A stretch of 14,876 bases of DNA, from positions 1-14,876 of the forward strand of contig JANQOH010000026.1 in the NCBI GenBank assembly GCA_028289725.1. The letters are read 5' to 3'. A model generated the notes under the pieces. The model saw only the letters and a list, made by a program, of their open reading frames with translations, was not told where the DNA came from and did no database searches. The number at the start of each line of letters is the position of its first letter. Within the stretch, counting starts at the first letter, position 1. This document shows positions 1 to 6,567 of this stretch, in pieces. The DNA comes from Alphaproteobacteria bacterium (GTDB taxonomy: Bacteria; Pseudomonadota; Alphaproteobacteria; UBA7887). Position numbers and translations under genes: made by a program.

Positions 1-81
1 GTCAAAGTCGGGCTGTACAATCGTATTGGTCGACGGCGCGACAACCGCGATCTTCGCGCGCCAACCCCGTGCATCGGGCAT
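1..81 (-). CDS. Maleate isomerase / Asp-Glu racemase family protein, N-terminal fragment (cut by window edge)
   Basis: Only the first 27 codons are inside the window, starting from ATG at 81. The translation opens with a short leader, then a hydrophobic strand KIAVVAPSTNT followed by IVQPDFD. The P-S-T/S-N-T element after the first beta strand is typical of the maleate cis-trans isomerase/arylmalonate decarboxylase branch of the Asp/Glu racemase superfamily, which uses two cysteines for catalysis; those lie outside the window. A GAGGA ribosome binding site sits just upstream of the ATG and supports this start. The gene follows amtB on the same strand after a 73-base gap that contains a stem-loop. 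Family assignment rests on a very short stretch, so the substrate is open. Confidence 0.6.
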   Translation of the reverse strand, partial: MPDARGWRAKIAVVAPSTNTIVQPDFD

Positions 82-101
82 TGCGTCTGTCCTCAACGGC
101 A

Positions 102-131
102 ACCGGCCGGAACATTATGGTTCCGGCCGGT
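102..131 (-). terminator. Stem-loop between amtB and the downstream gene, possible terminator
   Basis: An 11-bp perfect inverted repeat (arms 102-112 and 121-131, core CCGGCCGGAA) can extend by one C-G pair to leave a 6-base loop. It begins 24 bases past the amtB stop. There is no T-tract after it on either strand, so it is either a weak or factor-assisted terminator, an RNA 3'-end stabiliser, or an operator for the downstream gene. Confidence 0.45.
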
Positions 132-154
132 CCAAACGTCGATGTGGGCGCCGG

Positions 155-1459
155 TTACAAGTCGTAACCGCGCTCTCCGTGGACCGTCAGATCGAGGCCT
201 TCCACCTCAACATCGGCCGGTACGCGGAGACCGACCAAGGCGGATGTCACCTTGATCAGAATGAAGCTCGCGACCGCAGACCACACAAGCACCGCGGCGG
301 AACCGGTCAATTGAACCATGAATTGCCCGCCCGGTGTCATTTCGGACAAAGCCAGGCCGCCGAACGCGGCGGTGCCCAAAAAGGCCGTCAACAAGGTTCC
401 GGTCAGGCCGCCGACGCCATGAACCGCCATCACGTCCAGCGAGTCATCGACTTTCATGACGGATTTGATAAAGCCGACCATGTAGAAGCACAGGCCGCCT
501 GCGATGAGTCCGATAATCAGCCCACCGATCGGACCAACAAAACCGGAGGCTGGCGTGATAGTCGCCAGGCCGGCAATCAGGCCGGTTGCAATGCCGACCA
601 GCGTCGGTTTGCCGAACCGAATCCACTCAATCGCCATCCAGGTGAGCGCCGCGGTGGCGGCCGAAATATGGGTCACGGTCATCGCCATACCCGCCGCGCC
701 GCCGGCGGCCAAAGCGCTGCCGGCATTGAAACCGTACCAACCGACCCACAGCATCGCGGCGCCGATCATCACCATGCCCGGACTATGGGGCGGCTGAATC
801 TCGCGCGGGAAACCGGAGCGGCTCCCCAATTGCCAGGCGATGACCAGGGCCGAAACACCGCAGGTCAAATGCACGACGAGACCGCCGGCGAAATCCTGCA
901 CGCCCATGTCGGCCAGCCAGCCGCCGCCCCACACCCAATGCGCCACTGGCGCATACACGATGATCAGCCACAGGCCGGAGAACAGCATGACCGCGCTGAA
1001 CTTAATCCGTTCAACATAAGCACCAACGATCAGCGCGGGCGTGATCACGGCGAAAGTCATTTGGAACATGAAGAAGACGGTTTCGGGGATATCCCCGGAC
1101 ATGGAATCGATACCGATTCCCGACATGAACGCTTTGTCGAGCCCGCCGATCCACTTGTTCATGCCGCCGCCATCGCCGAACGCGAGGCTGTAGACGAACA
1201 GCATCCACATCACAGACGCCATGCAAGCGATTGCAAAACACTGCATCAGGACAGACAGCACGTTCTTCGACCGCACCAGGCCGCCGTAGAACAGCGCCAA
1301 ACCTGGCATGGTCATGAAAAGCACCAGCGCTGTGGCGGTTAAGATCCAAGCGGTGTTTCCCCCGCTCAGGCCTGATGCATCCTGCGCCCATGCACTGGTC
1401 GCAATCGATGAAAACGCGGCTACCGCCAGCAGCCGCCCAAGCGCTTTATTTACCCACAT
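155..1459 (-). CDS. amtB: Ammonium transporter AmtB
   Basis: This is a full-length Amt/MEP/Rh-family ammonium channel of the inner membrane, 434 residues from ATG 1459. Residues 1-26 look like a cleavable signal peptide ending SAWAQ, as in many proteobacterial AmtB proteins, followed by about 11 hydrophobic segments. Key residues known from E. coli AmtB are present by motif: the Phe gate in FQMTFAVITP (F136) and in WYGFNAGS (F244), the Asp of QDFAGG (D189), and the pore twin histidines in GGLVVH (H197) and DVMAVHGVGG (H347). It follows glnK by 64 bases on the same strand, the usual arrangement in which uridylylation-controlled GlnK blocks the channel when nitrogen is plentiful. An in-frame ATG at 1477 is an alternative start. 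The reading frame stays open to 1663, but that extension overlaps glnK and is not amtB-like. Confidence 0.96.
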   Translation of the reverse strand: MWVNKALGRLLAVAAFSSIATSAWAQDASGLSGGNTAWILTATALVLFMTMPGLALFYGGLVRSKNVLSVLMQCFAIACMASVMWMLFVYSLAFGDGGGMNKWIGGLDKAFMSGIGIDSMSGDIPETVFFMFQMTFAVITPALIVGAYVERIKFSAVMLFSGLWLIIVYAPVAHWVWGGGWLADMGVQDFAGGLVVHLTCGVSALVIAWQLGSRSGFPREIQPPHSPGMVMIGAAMLWVGWYGFNAGSALAAGGAAGMAMTVTHISAATAALTWMAIEWIRFGKPTLVGIATGLIAGLATITPASGFVGPIGGLIIGLIAGGLCFYMVGFIKSVMKVDDSLDVMAVHGVGGLTGTLLTAFLGTAAFGGLALSEMTPGGQFMVQLTGSAAVLVWSAVASFILIKVTSALVGLRVPADVEVEGLDLTVHGERGYDL

Positions 1460-1523
1460 CGCGTTTGGTCCCCACATTAAGATTTTGCCGTCTTGCCCCG
1501 AGGTCGAGCCTCGGCGCTTCGCG

Positions 1524-1862
1524 TCACAGCGCGTCGTTGCCTGTTTCGCTGGTTCGGATTCGGATCGCCTGCTCGATCGGAGAGACGAAAATTTTGCCAT
1601 CACCAATTTTGCCGGTGTTCGCCGCATTCCGGATGGCCTCGAGCAATGTGCCAACGCGGTCATCGTCGACCACCACTTCGATCTTCACCTTCGGCATGAA
1701 TTCGATGACGTACTCGGCCCCGCGATACAGTTCGGTATGACCTTTTTGTCTGCCGAAGCCCTTGGCGTCGATGATCGTCATGCCTTCAATCCCTTCCTGG
1801 TGAAGGGCTTGTTTGACGTCTTCTAGCTTGAACGGCTTTATGATCGCTTCGATCTTCTTCAC
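1524..1862 (-). CDS. glnK: Nitrogen regulatory protein P-II (GlnK/GlnB type)
   Basis: The 112-residue product matches the standard PII length exactly when started at GTG 1862, which is preceded by a G-rich ribosome binding site; the longer in-frame extension to 1907 is not conserved-looking. The N-terminus KKIEAIIKPFKL, the T-loop with the uridylylation tyrosine at Y51 (ELYRGAEYVIEF), and the second PII signature TGKIGDGKIFV are all intact. PII trimers sense ATP/ADP, 2-oxoglutarate and glutamine status and, in the GlnK case, bind AmtB from the cytoplasm. The adjacency to amtB favours the name glnK over glnB, although sequence alone does not separate the two. Transcription may start from the sigma-54-like element at 2046-2060. 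Confidence 0.95.
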   Translation of the reverse strand: MKKIEAIIKPFKLEDVKQALHQEGIEGMTIIDAKGFGRQKGHTELYRGAEYVIEFMPKVKIEVVVDDDRVGTLLEAIRNAANTGKIGDGKIFVSPIEQAIRIRTSETGNDAL

Positions 1863-1868
1863 GATCCG

Positions 1869-1875
1869 TCCCCCC
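1869..1875 (-). promoter_or_regulatory. Ribosome binding site that fixes the glnK GTG start
   Basis: The minus strand reads GGGGGGA ending 6 bases before the GTG at 1862. It supports the GTG, giving the canonical 112-residue PII, over the upstream ATG at 1907. Confidence 0.6.
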
Positions 1876-1939
1876 AACAAAACTGGCCGAGCGGACCAAA
1901 GATTCACAAGGAACCATGCCCCCCGGCGTGCTGTATATT

Positions 1940-2082
1940 GGCAAATGCCTATTCAGCATTCAAGCGCGAGCTGGTCTGGCTAAAATATGTGCAAAGTACT
2001 GAATTTTGCTCACCTCTGTTGTCTTGGCAAACAACCGGCGACAGCGCATAAACCGGGCCGAAGTCTCAAAAAATAGGCAAAT
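1940..2082 (+). repeat. Three GGCAAA motifs in the glnK / metE-like divergent region
   Basis: GGCAAAT occurs at 1940-1946 and 2076-2082, and GGCAAAC at 2026-2032, all in the same orientation. In addition, CCTATTCAG occurs at 1948-1956 and again at 2114-2122, and an imperfect inverted repeat GCAAA-N9-TTTGC spans 1991-2009. The rest of the 271-base region has no gene. The repeats may be regulator half-sites, but no regulator can be named from them. Confidence 0.3.
2046..2060 (-). promoter_or_regulatory. Candidate sigma-54 (-24/-12) promoter for glnK-amtB
   Basis: The minus strand reads CGGCCCGGTTTATGC. It has the invariant GG and GC with the required 10-base spacing and matches the consensus TGGCACG-N4-TTGC at 8 of 11 defined positions. 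It is the only GG-N10-GC arrangement I found on this strand in the intergenic region. The start would fall near 2034, giving a leader of about 170 bases. I saw no clear NtrC site (TGCACC-N5-GGTGCA type) upstream, which weakens the call. Confidence 0.35.
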
Positions 2083-2133
2083 ACAGATCGGCTTTTGTGC
2101 TGCGCGCACCGGACCTATTCAGTGGGAATTGCA

Positions 2134-3294
2134 ATGCAATCGAGTTCTGATCGCATCCTGACGACGCATATTGGAAGCCTTCCGCGAGGCCTCGAATTGA
2201 CGGAGATGCTGCTGGCCGAGGACGAAGGCGATCGTCTCGATGCGTCCGCGTTTCAAGCGGCGATCGACCAAGCGACGGTGGATGTGGTTGATGCCCAAAT
2301 AGAGGCCGGCATTGACATAGGCGGCAATGGGGAGATGCCGCGTGTTAGCTTCTCCACCTATGTGGCGCAGCGCATGTCGGGTTTTGGCGGGAAATCTGAC
2401 CGACCGATGTTTCAAGACGCCAAAGAGTTTCCGAAGTGGCGCGACTGGATAAATGATCACATGTTGCGGCGGGCGCGCTTGTTCGATGCCCCGGCGGCAA
2501 TCGACGACGTGCGATATCGCGATCTTTCGCGCGTGGCTCAAGAGTGCGACGCGTTCGAGCGAGCCTTGCAGGCGCGACCAGGTGCTTTCGCGCAAACATT
2601 TTTGACCGCCGCATCGCCCGGCATCGTCGCGACAACCATGGAGAATAGGCACTATGACGGCCATGAGGCCTATCTTTTTGCGCTCGCGGCCGAGCTGAAG
2701 AAGGAATATGAGCACATTGTGGCGCGTGGATTCATTTTGCAGATCGACGCGCCGGACGTCGCCATGGAGCGCGCCTGCTTTTTTCAAGACAACACATTGG
2801 CGGAGTTTCTTGGCTTCGTCGAAATGCATGTCGCGGCCATCAATTCGGCGCTTGAGAATATTCCGCGTGAAAAAGTGCGGTTTCATGCCTGCTTCGGAAA
2901 TCGAAACAGCCCCCATGCTGCGGATGTCGAATGCCCGGAAATCCTGTCGCTCCTCTATGACGTCAAAGCCGCCGCTCTGAGTCTGCCGTTCGCGAACCCA
3001 AGGCACGCCCACGAGATAGAAGCATTTCGCAAGATTCCCTTGCCGGATCATATGATTCTGATTCCCGGCGTCATCGACACGGTGACGAACTATGTTGAAC
3101 ACCCGGAGGTCGTGGCTGAGCGGATTGAACGCGCCGTTGCCGCGATTGGTGATCGGGAGCGCGTCGTCGCTGGCACCGATTGCGGCTTTTCGACACTTGC
3201 CGGCGACGCCTTTGTGGCGGAAGACGTTGTGTGGGCCAAACTCGCGACGTTGCGCGCGGGCGCCGATTTGGCATCAAGCCGGCTTTGGGCCTAG
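2134..3294 (+). CDS. Cobalamin-independent methionine synthase II family protein (MetE C-terminal domain-like)
   Basis: The 386-residue product is a stand-alone TIM-barrel of the MetE C-terminal/UROD superfamily (COG0620 type), about half the length of true MetE. It opens with the characteristic DRILTTHIGSLPR. The zinc-site motif H-x-C is seen at H251 and C253 (RFHACFGN), and the distal cysteine at C350 (AGTDCGF). Other family landmarks are LIPGVIDTVTNYVEHPE and the Trp-Ala-Lys-Leu near the C-terminus. Such proteins move methyl or alkyl groups between thiols, with substrates that include homocysteine and, in relatives, coenzyme M; which applies here cannot be told. At the place where MetE has its Glu ligand, this protein appears to have Pro285. 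ATG 2134 is chosen; a TTG at 2095 would add 13 residues that do not resemble the family. It converges on the aspartate dehydrogenase with only 3 bases between stop codons. Confidence 0.85.
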   Translation: MQSSSDRILTTHIGSLPRGLELTEMLLAEDEGDRLDASAFQAAIDQATVDVVDAQIEAGIDIGGNGEMPRVSFSTYVAQRMSGFGGKSDRPMFQDAKEFPKWRDWINDHMLRRARLFDAPAAIDDVRYRDLSRVAQECDAFERALQARPGAFAQTFLTAASPGIVATTMENRHYDGHEAYLFALAAELKKEYEHIVARGFILQIDAPDVAMERACFFQDNTLAEFLGFVEMHVAAINSALENIPREKVRFHACFGNRNSPHAADVECPEILSLLYDVKAAALSLPFANPRHAHEIEAFRKIPLPDHMILIPGVIDTVTNYVEHPEVVAERIERAVAAIGDRERVVAGTDCGFSTLAGDAFVAEDVVWAKLATLRAGADLASSRLWA

Positions 3295-3297
3295 AGG

Positions 3298-4116
3298 CTA
3301 GGTCCCGACAACCAGCGTCTGCGTCAAACGGCGCAGTGCCGCGATTACGCTTTGGGCGGTGATCTTTCCAGTCCGCGGATTTTCTTCGCTCGGCACGTTT
3401 TCGATGGTCATGGAAAAGCGCGCACTGTCGGACTCGACTTCGATGTGGTGCGTGTTGCGTTCGAGGGCCGGGTCGGCCCACACCTCGAGCCGTGTTTGGT
3501 CTGGTCCGATGCCGGCGAGGCTCAGCGCGGCGGCGACATTGACGTTGGCGGGAAATCCGATCGCGCCTTCCCGCGCCGTACCATCGAAAATTTTGAGCGG
3601 GCCATTGAGCCCATCAAGGCGAATGTCATTTTTTTCGATGTGCGGGGCGCCGGCGAGCGAAGCAGGCGGTTTACGCGTCACCATGCGGACCGAGCTGATG
3701 TCACCCTCGGCCGCCGCGCGGACGGCATCAAGGCCGATGAGTGCGCCGGTCGGTACAATAATCTTAGCGCCTGTGGTTTCGGCCAAGGCGACCAGGTCCG
3801 GATGCGACAGAAGCGCGCCGACGCTGATCGGCACGAAAACCCGGCCGGCGCCAATCGCGGGATCGGCGATGGCACGAAAAGCCGCCGCGGGTGCGCATTC
3901 CACGACAATATCGGCATGGTCCGGCAAACGCTCGGACGCCACAATCTTCGGCGGCGACGAGAATCCCGACACCCGTTGGGCCGCGCGCGCCAGATCGTTG
4001 GCCGAGGCAGCGGTTAGGGATAGCCCATCCACGCCAGCGTCAAGCCGGCGCGCGACTTTCATTCCGATCGCACCAAGACCGGCGACCGCCACGCGGAGCG
4101 ATCGGTTTTCCGACAT
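3298..4116 (-). CDS. nadX: Aspartate dehydrogenase (NadX family)
   Basis: The 272-residue product is the usual length for L-aspartate dehydrogenase, which oxidises L-aspartate to iminoaspartate with NAD(P)+; in NAD synthesis the product feeds quinolinate synthase. A Rossmann motif GLGAIG lies at residues 13-18. Further family motifs are VVECAP (71-76), IVPTGALIGLDAV (120-132), RKPP (148-151), FPANVNVAAALSLAGIGPDQT (188-208), the ADP-x4-RNTHHIE segment with the conserved His near 223, and ENPRTGKITAQSV (245-257). The start lies one base after the nitroreductase stop, so the two are probably translated from one message. No nadA or nadC is seen nearby, so an amino-acid catabolic role is also possible. 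Confidence 0.88.
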   Translation of the reverse strand: MSENRSLRVAVAGLGAIGMKVARRLDAGVDGLSLTAASANDLARAAQRVSGFSSPPKIVASERLPDHADIVVECAPAAAFRAIADPAIGAGRVFVPISVGALLSHPDLVALAETTGAKIIVPTGALIGLDAVRAAAEGDISSVRMVTRKPPASLAGAPHIEKNDIRLDGLNGPLKIFDGTAREGAIGFPANVNVAAALSLAGIGPDQTRLEVWADPALERNTHHIEVESDSARFSMTIENVPSEENPRTGKITAQSVIAALRRLTQTLVVGT

Positions 4117-4117
4117 C

Positions 4118-4822
4118 CTATAGTCCCAAAAACCGCGTGAAGCCGTCGACCGGTTCGCGCTCCGTCACCAACTCGTTTTCGGGCGCGGCGGGATCGGCAT
4201 ACCCGACCGACATGCCGCAAACCACCACTTGCTCATCAGGAATATCCAATTGGTCCCGAAGAACCTTGTGGTAGCGGGCGAACGATACTTGCGGACAGGT
4301 GTCGAGCCCGTGACCGCGTGCCGCCACCATGATGTTCTCAATGAACATGCCGTAATCGAGCCAGCTTCCGATCTCCAAAACCCGGTCGATGGTAAATATC
4401 AAGCCGACGGGCGCGTCAAAGAACACATAGTTGCGTCCTTGTTGCGCGAACATTCGCTCTTTCTCGCCTTTGGCAATACCAAGCTTGCCATACAGGCCCC
4501 AGCCGACGGTTCGCCGCCGCGCCTTATACGGGTCCGGAAACTCCGCGGGATAATATTTGAACTCGGCATCGTGGCCCGGCGCGCGCTCATTGTAAGCGGC
4601 CATCAGTGCGGCCTGAACGTCCGCCTTCTTGTCGCCGCCGAGCACGATCACGCGCCATGGCTGCATGTTGGTGCCGCTAGGGGCGCGGCTAGCAACGGCC
4701 AGAATATGCTCTATCTGGTCGCGCGAAACCGGTGTCGACAAAAATTTGCGAATGGATCGGCGACTCGTGATCGCAGCGTCAACCGCTGCGCCGCCGCTAG
4801 TTATATTTTCAGGTCCATGCAT
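4118..4822 (-). CDS. Nitroreductase family protein (FMN-dependent)
   Basis: The 234-residue product belongs to the NfsB/FRase I-like flavoprotein family, which uses FMN and NAD(P)H to reduce nitro compounds, quinones or enones. Seen are the phosphate-contacting RRSIRKF (21-27), the flavin-site APSGTNMQPW (47-56), a dimer/flavin helix DYGMFIENIMVAARGHGLD (156-174), and a late VVVCGMSVGYADP (199-211). The ATG at 4822 is the only possible Met start, because a stop codon lies two codons upstream. Its AAGGA sequence abuts the ATG, an unusually short spacing. It is the first gene of a probable two-gene operon with aspartate dehydrogenase. The natural substrate is unknown. Confidence 0.9.
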   Translation of the reverse strand: MHGPENITSGGAAVDAAITSRRSIRKFLSTPVSRDQIEHILAVASRAPSGTNMQPWRVIVLGGDKKADVQAALMAAYNERAPGHDAEFKYYPAEFPDPYKARRRTVGWGLYGKLGIAKGEKERMFAQQGRNYVFFDAPVGLIFTIDRVLEIGSWLDYGMFIENIMVAARGHGLDTCPQVSFARYHKVLRDQLDIPDEQVVVCGMSVGYADPAAPENELVTEREPVDGFTRFLGL

Positions 4823-4875
4823 TCCTTAGGTCACTACTTTGTTTGCGGAATAGCGAACACGATCCGGTGCGCCTT

Positions 4876-4894
4876 TGATATCACATTGGTATCA
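4876..4894. promoter_or_regulatory. Imperfect palindrome, candidate operator between nitroreductase and methyltransferase genes
   Basis: TGATATCACATTGGTATCA has five outer pairs perfect (TGATA/TATCA) and seven of nine pairs overall, centred on 4885. It sits 53 bases upstream of the nitroreductase start in a 242-base divergent intergenic region that holds no other convincing gene or RNA. The size and symmetry suit a dimeric regulator. Confidence 0.3.
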
Positions 4895-5064
4895 CGCAGA
4901 TTTGCCGCGCACCAATGCCGCGCGCGCCGACAGATCCACCAATAAGGCATGCGTCGACGCTCTCAGCGCTTGCCGGGCCATGGCCCCGTCGTTCTCATGT
5001 GGACTTGACCGGCCCGTTTCTCGCGGCATTCTAGCGATGCCATGGCAAACACTGGAGGCGCGAC

Positions 5065-5745
5065 ATGAGCGAGCAAGTCGCTGAATTCTTTGGCGAAAGG
5101 GCGGAATCCTACGAGGATTTCATTCCCCGCGTCGTGCCCTACTATCACGAGTGCAATACGTTGATGCTCGATCTAATCCCCCACGCGGCGGATGCGCCGC
5201 TCCGTTTACTCGATGTCGGGGCCGGTACAGGCGTCTTGTCAGAATTGCTGCTCACCCGTTTTCCGAATGCGACCTTGATGGCAATCGACCTGTCAGAAGC
5301 CATGTTAGCGAGCTGCGCCGCGAAGCTTGGTTCCATGGCGTCGCGCGCAGAGCTCAAACAAGGTGAATTTCCGAGCGTGGATATCGGCACCGGTTATGAC
5401 GTGATCGTCTCCAGCTTGACGCTGCATCATCTGAGCCATGCTGACAAACGGGCCGGCTATGAGAAACTGCATGCGGCCTTGGCGCCCGGTGGGGTCATGC
5501 TGATCCGTGACGTCGTATCAGCTTCGAGTCCATCGCTCGACCAGCGCTATGCGTCGCTTTGGCGCGACAAAGTGCAGTCCTACGGCTATGACGATATGAG
5601 CTGGTTCGATGACCACCTTGCGTCGGACAACCCGGCGCGTGTCGAAGATCAGACCGCGTGGCTCCGCGACATCGGGTTTGCCGAGGTTGCCTGTCATTGG
5701 CGGCACCTGAACTGTGCTTTGTTCGGCGGCGTCAAACCCGCTTAG
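5065..5745 (+). CDS. Class I SAM-dependent methyltransferase
   Basis: The 226-residue product has a Rossmann-like methyltransferase fold. Motif I is LLDVGAGTG (48-56), motif II is the acidic end of beta-2 in MAIDLSEAM (D75), and the post-core YDVIVSSLTLHHLSH and LAPGGVMLIRD match motifs IV and VI of ubiE/trans-aconitate-type enzymes. A GGAGG at 5054-5058 stands 6 bases before the ATG and makes the start firm. The C-terminal part (WFDDHLASDNPARVEDQTAWLRDIGFAEV) is the common variable cap. Its stop codon overlaps the stop of the convergent aldolase gene by three bases. The substrate cannot be inferred from sequence or neighbours. Confidence 0.88.
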   Translation: MSEQVAEFFGERAESYEDFIPRVVPYYHECNTLMLDLIPHAADAPLRLLDVGAGTGVLSELLLTRFPNATLMAIDLSEAMLASCAAKLGSMASRAELKQGEFPSVDIGTGYDVIVSSLTLHHLSHADKRAGYEKLHAALAPGGVMLIRDVVSASSPSLDQRYASLWRDKVQSYGYDDMSWFDDHLASDNPARVEDQTAWLRDIGFAEVACHWRHLNCALFGGVKPA

Positions 5746-6530
5746 CCGAGGCTCACGCCGCGCACGAATGCGGCGCGCTCCTTTGCCGCCATCATCATGA
5801 ACGACAGGTCGCTGCCCGCCAGTACCAGGCGCATGCCCATACCGATATAGCGCTCCATCAAATCGGGCGTGTAGACGCCGCCGAGGCCGGCATATTTGCC
5901 GTTGTTGTTGCAGGCGGCGATGATTTTTTCATAAGCGGCAACGACCTTATCGTGGGCGAGCTCTCCCGGGATTCCCATTTCGACACAAAGGTCGTTGGTG
6001 CCCACCAAAAGCACGTCGATGCCGTCGATCGCCGCGATCGCATCGGCATTTTCGACCGCTTGCGGCGTTTCGAGCATGACGACGACCAGTGTGGCGTCGT
6101 TGATCACGACGGTCGCCTCCGCCATCGGCACCGGTTCAAAATCGAGCTGGGGCAGGGCGCCGGTCACCGAACGATGGCCGATCGGCGGATATTTGCAATT
6201 GTCGACGATCTTCGCGGCTTGTTCCGCCGTATCGACATGGGGAACGACGATCCCGAGCGCGCCGCCATCGAGGACGCGGGAAGCGTGATAGTGCTCGAAT
6301 CCGGGCACGCGGACCACGGGCGTTATGCCGGCGTCTTGCGCGGCGACGCTGATCTCGACTGCGTCTTCGACCGCCATTGCGTTGTGCTCCATGTCGATAA
6401 ACAGCCAGTCATAGCCGCAGGTCTTCATGATTTTACCGACATCCACACTGCGCGCTTGGCGTAAGCCAATTCCGACGGCCACTTCGCCAGCGCCGAGTTT
6501 TTCCTTCGCCAGGTTTCTAATGCGCGTCAT
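5742..6530 (-). CDS. HpcH/HpaI-type aldolase (class II pyruvate aldolase)
   Basis: The 262-residue product is the family's normal size. By comparison with E. coli HpaI, the following are visible: DWLFIDMEHN (catalytic His49), VVRVPG (Arg74 for the pyruvate carboxylate), the GIVVPHVDTAEQAAKIV and YPPIGHRS motifs, and the metal-binding Glu154 in VMLETPQAVEN and Asp180 in GTNDLCVEMG. Such enzymes split 4-hydroxy-2-oxo acids into pyruvate and an aldehyde (for example 4-hydroxy-2-oxoheptanedioate, 2-keto-3-deoxy-sugar acids) using Mg or Mn. ATG 6530 is preferred over 6584 because GGGAGGA sits 5 bases before it. It begins 37 bases after the cyclase-ATPase gene on the same strand. The true aldehyde is unknown. 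Confidence 0.9.
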   Translation of the reverse strand: MTRIRNLAKEKLGAGEVAVGIGLRQARSVDVGKIMKTCGYDWLFIDMEHNAMAVEDAVEISVAAQDAGITPVVRVPGFEHYHASRVLDGGALGIVVPHVDTAEQAAKIVDNCKYPPIGHRSVTGALPQLDFEPVPMAEATVVINDATLVVVMLETPQAVENADAIAAIDGIDVLLVGTNDLCVEMGIPGELAHDKVVAAYEKIIAACNNNGKYAGLGGVYTPDLMERYIGMGMRLVLAGSDLSFMMMAAKERAAFVRGVSLG

Positions 6531-6535
6531 ATCTG

Positions 6536-6542
6536 TCCTCCC
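6536..6542 (-). promoter_or_regulatory. Ribosome binding site deciding the aldolase start
   Basis: The minus strand reads GGGAGGA, 5 bases before the ATG at 6530. The alternative upstream ATG at 6584 lies inside the preceding gene, before that gene's stop codon. Confidence 0.7.
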
Positions 6543-6567
6543 GGTGTCCGTATTTGTCGGTTTGTGC

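Noticed and set aside
26..1342. A 438-codon plus-strand open frame
   Set aside because: It lies opposite amtB, is rich in His, Arg, Gln and Gly, and has no recognisable fold; it is an antisense shadow of a GC-rich gene.
1460..1663. N-terminal extension of AmtB
   Set aside because: It overlaps the glnK coding region and precedes the signal peptide; the conserved protein starts at 1459 (or 1477).
2097..2110. GTGC-N5-GCAC inverted repeat as an NtrC site
   Set aside because: The half-sites are in the reverse order to the NtrC consensus (GCAC...GTGC), so it does not support NtrC control of glnK.
2119..3102. A 327-codon minus-strand frame
   Set aside because: It is opposite the MetE-like gene, whose translation shows clear family motifs; no motif is seen in the antisense product.
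3359..4123. A 254-codon plus-strand frame
   Set aside because: It is antisense to the aspartate dehydrogenase gene, with biased Ser/Ala/Arg content and no homology signal.
5658..6464. A 268-codon plus-strand frame
   Set aside because: It is antisense to the HpaI-type aldolase and overlaps the methyltransferase end; the composition is typical of a shadow frame.
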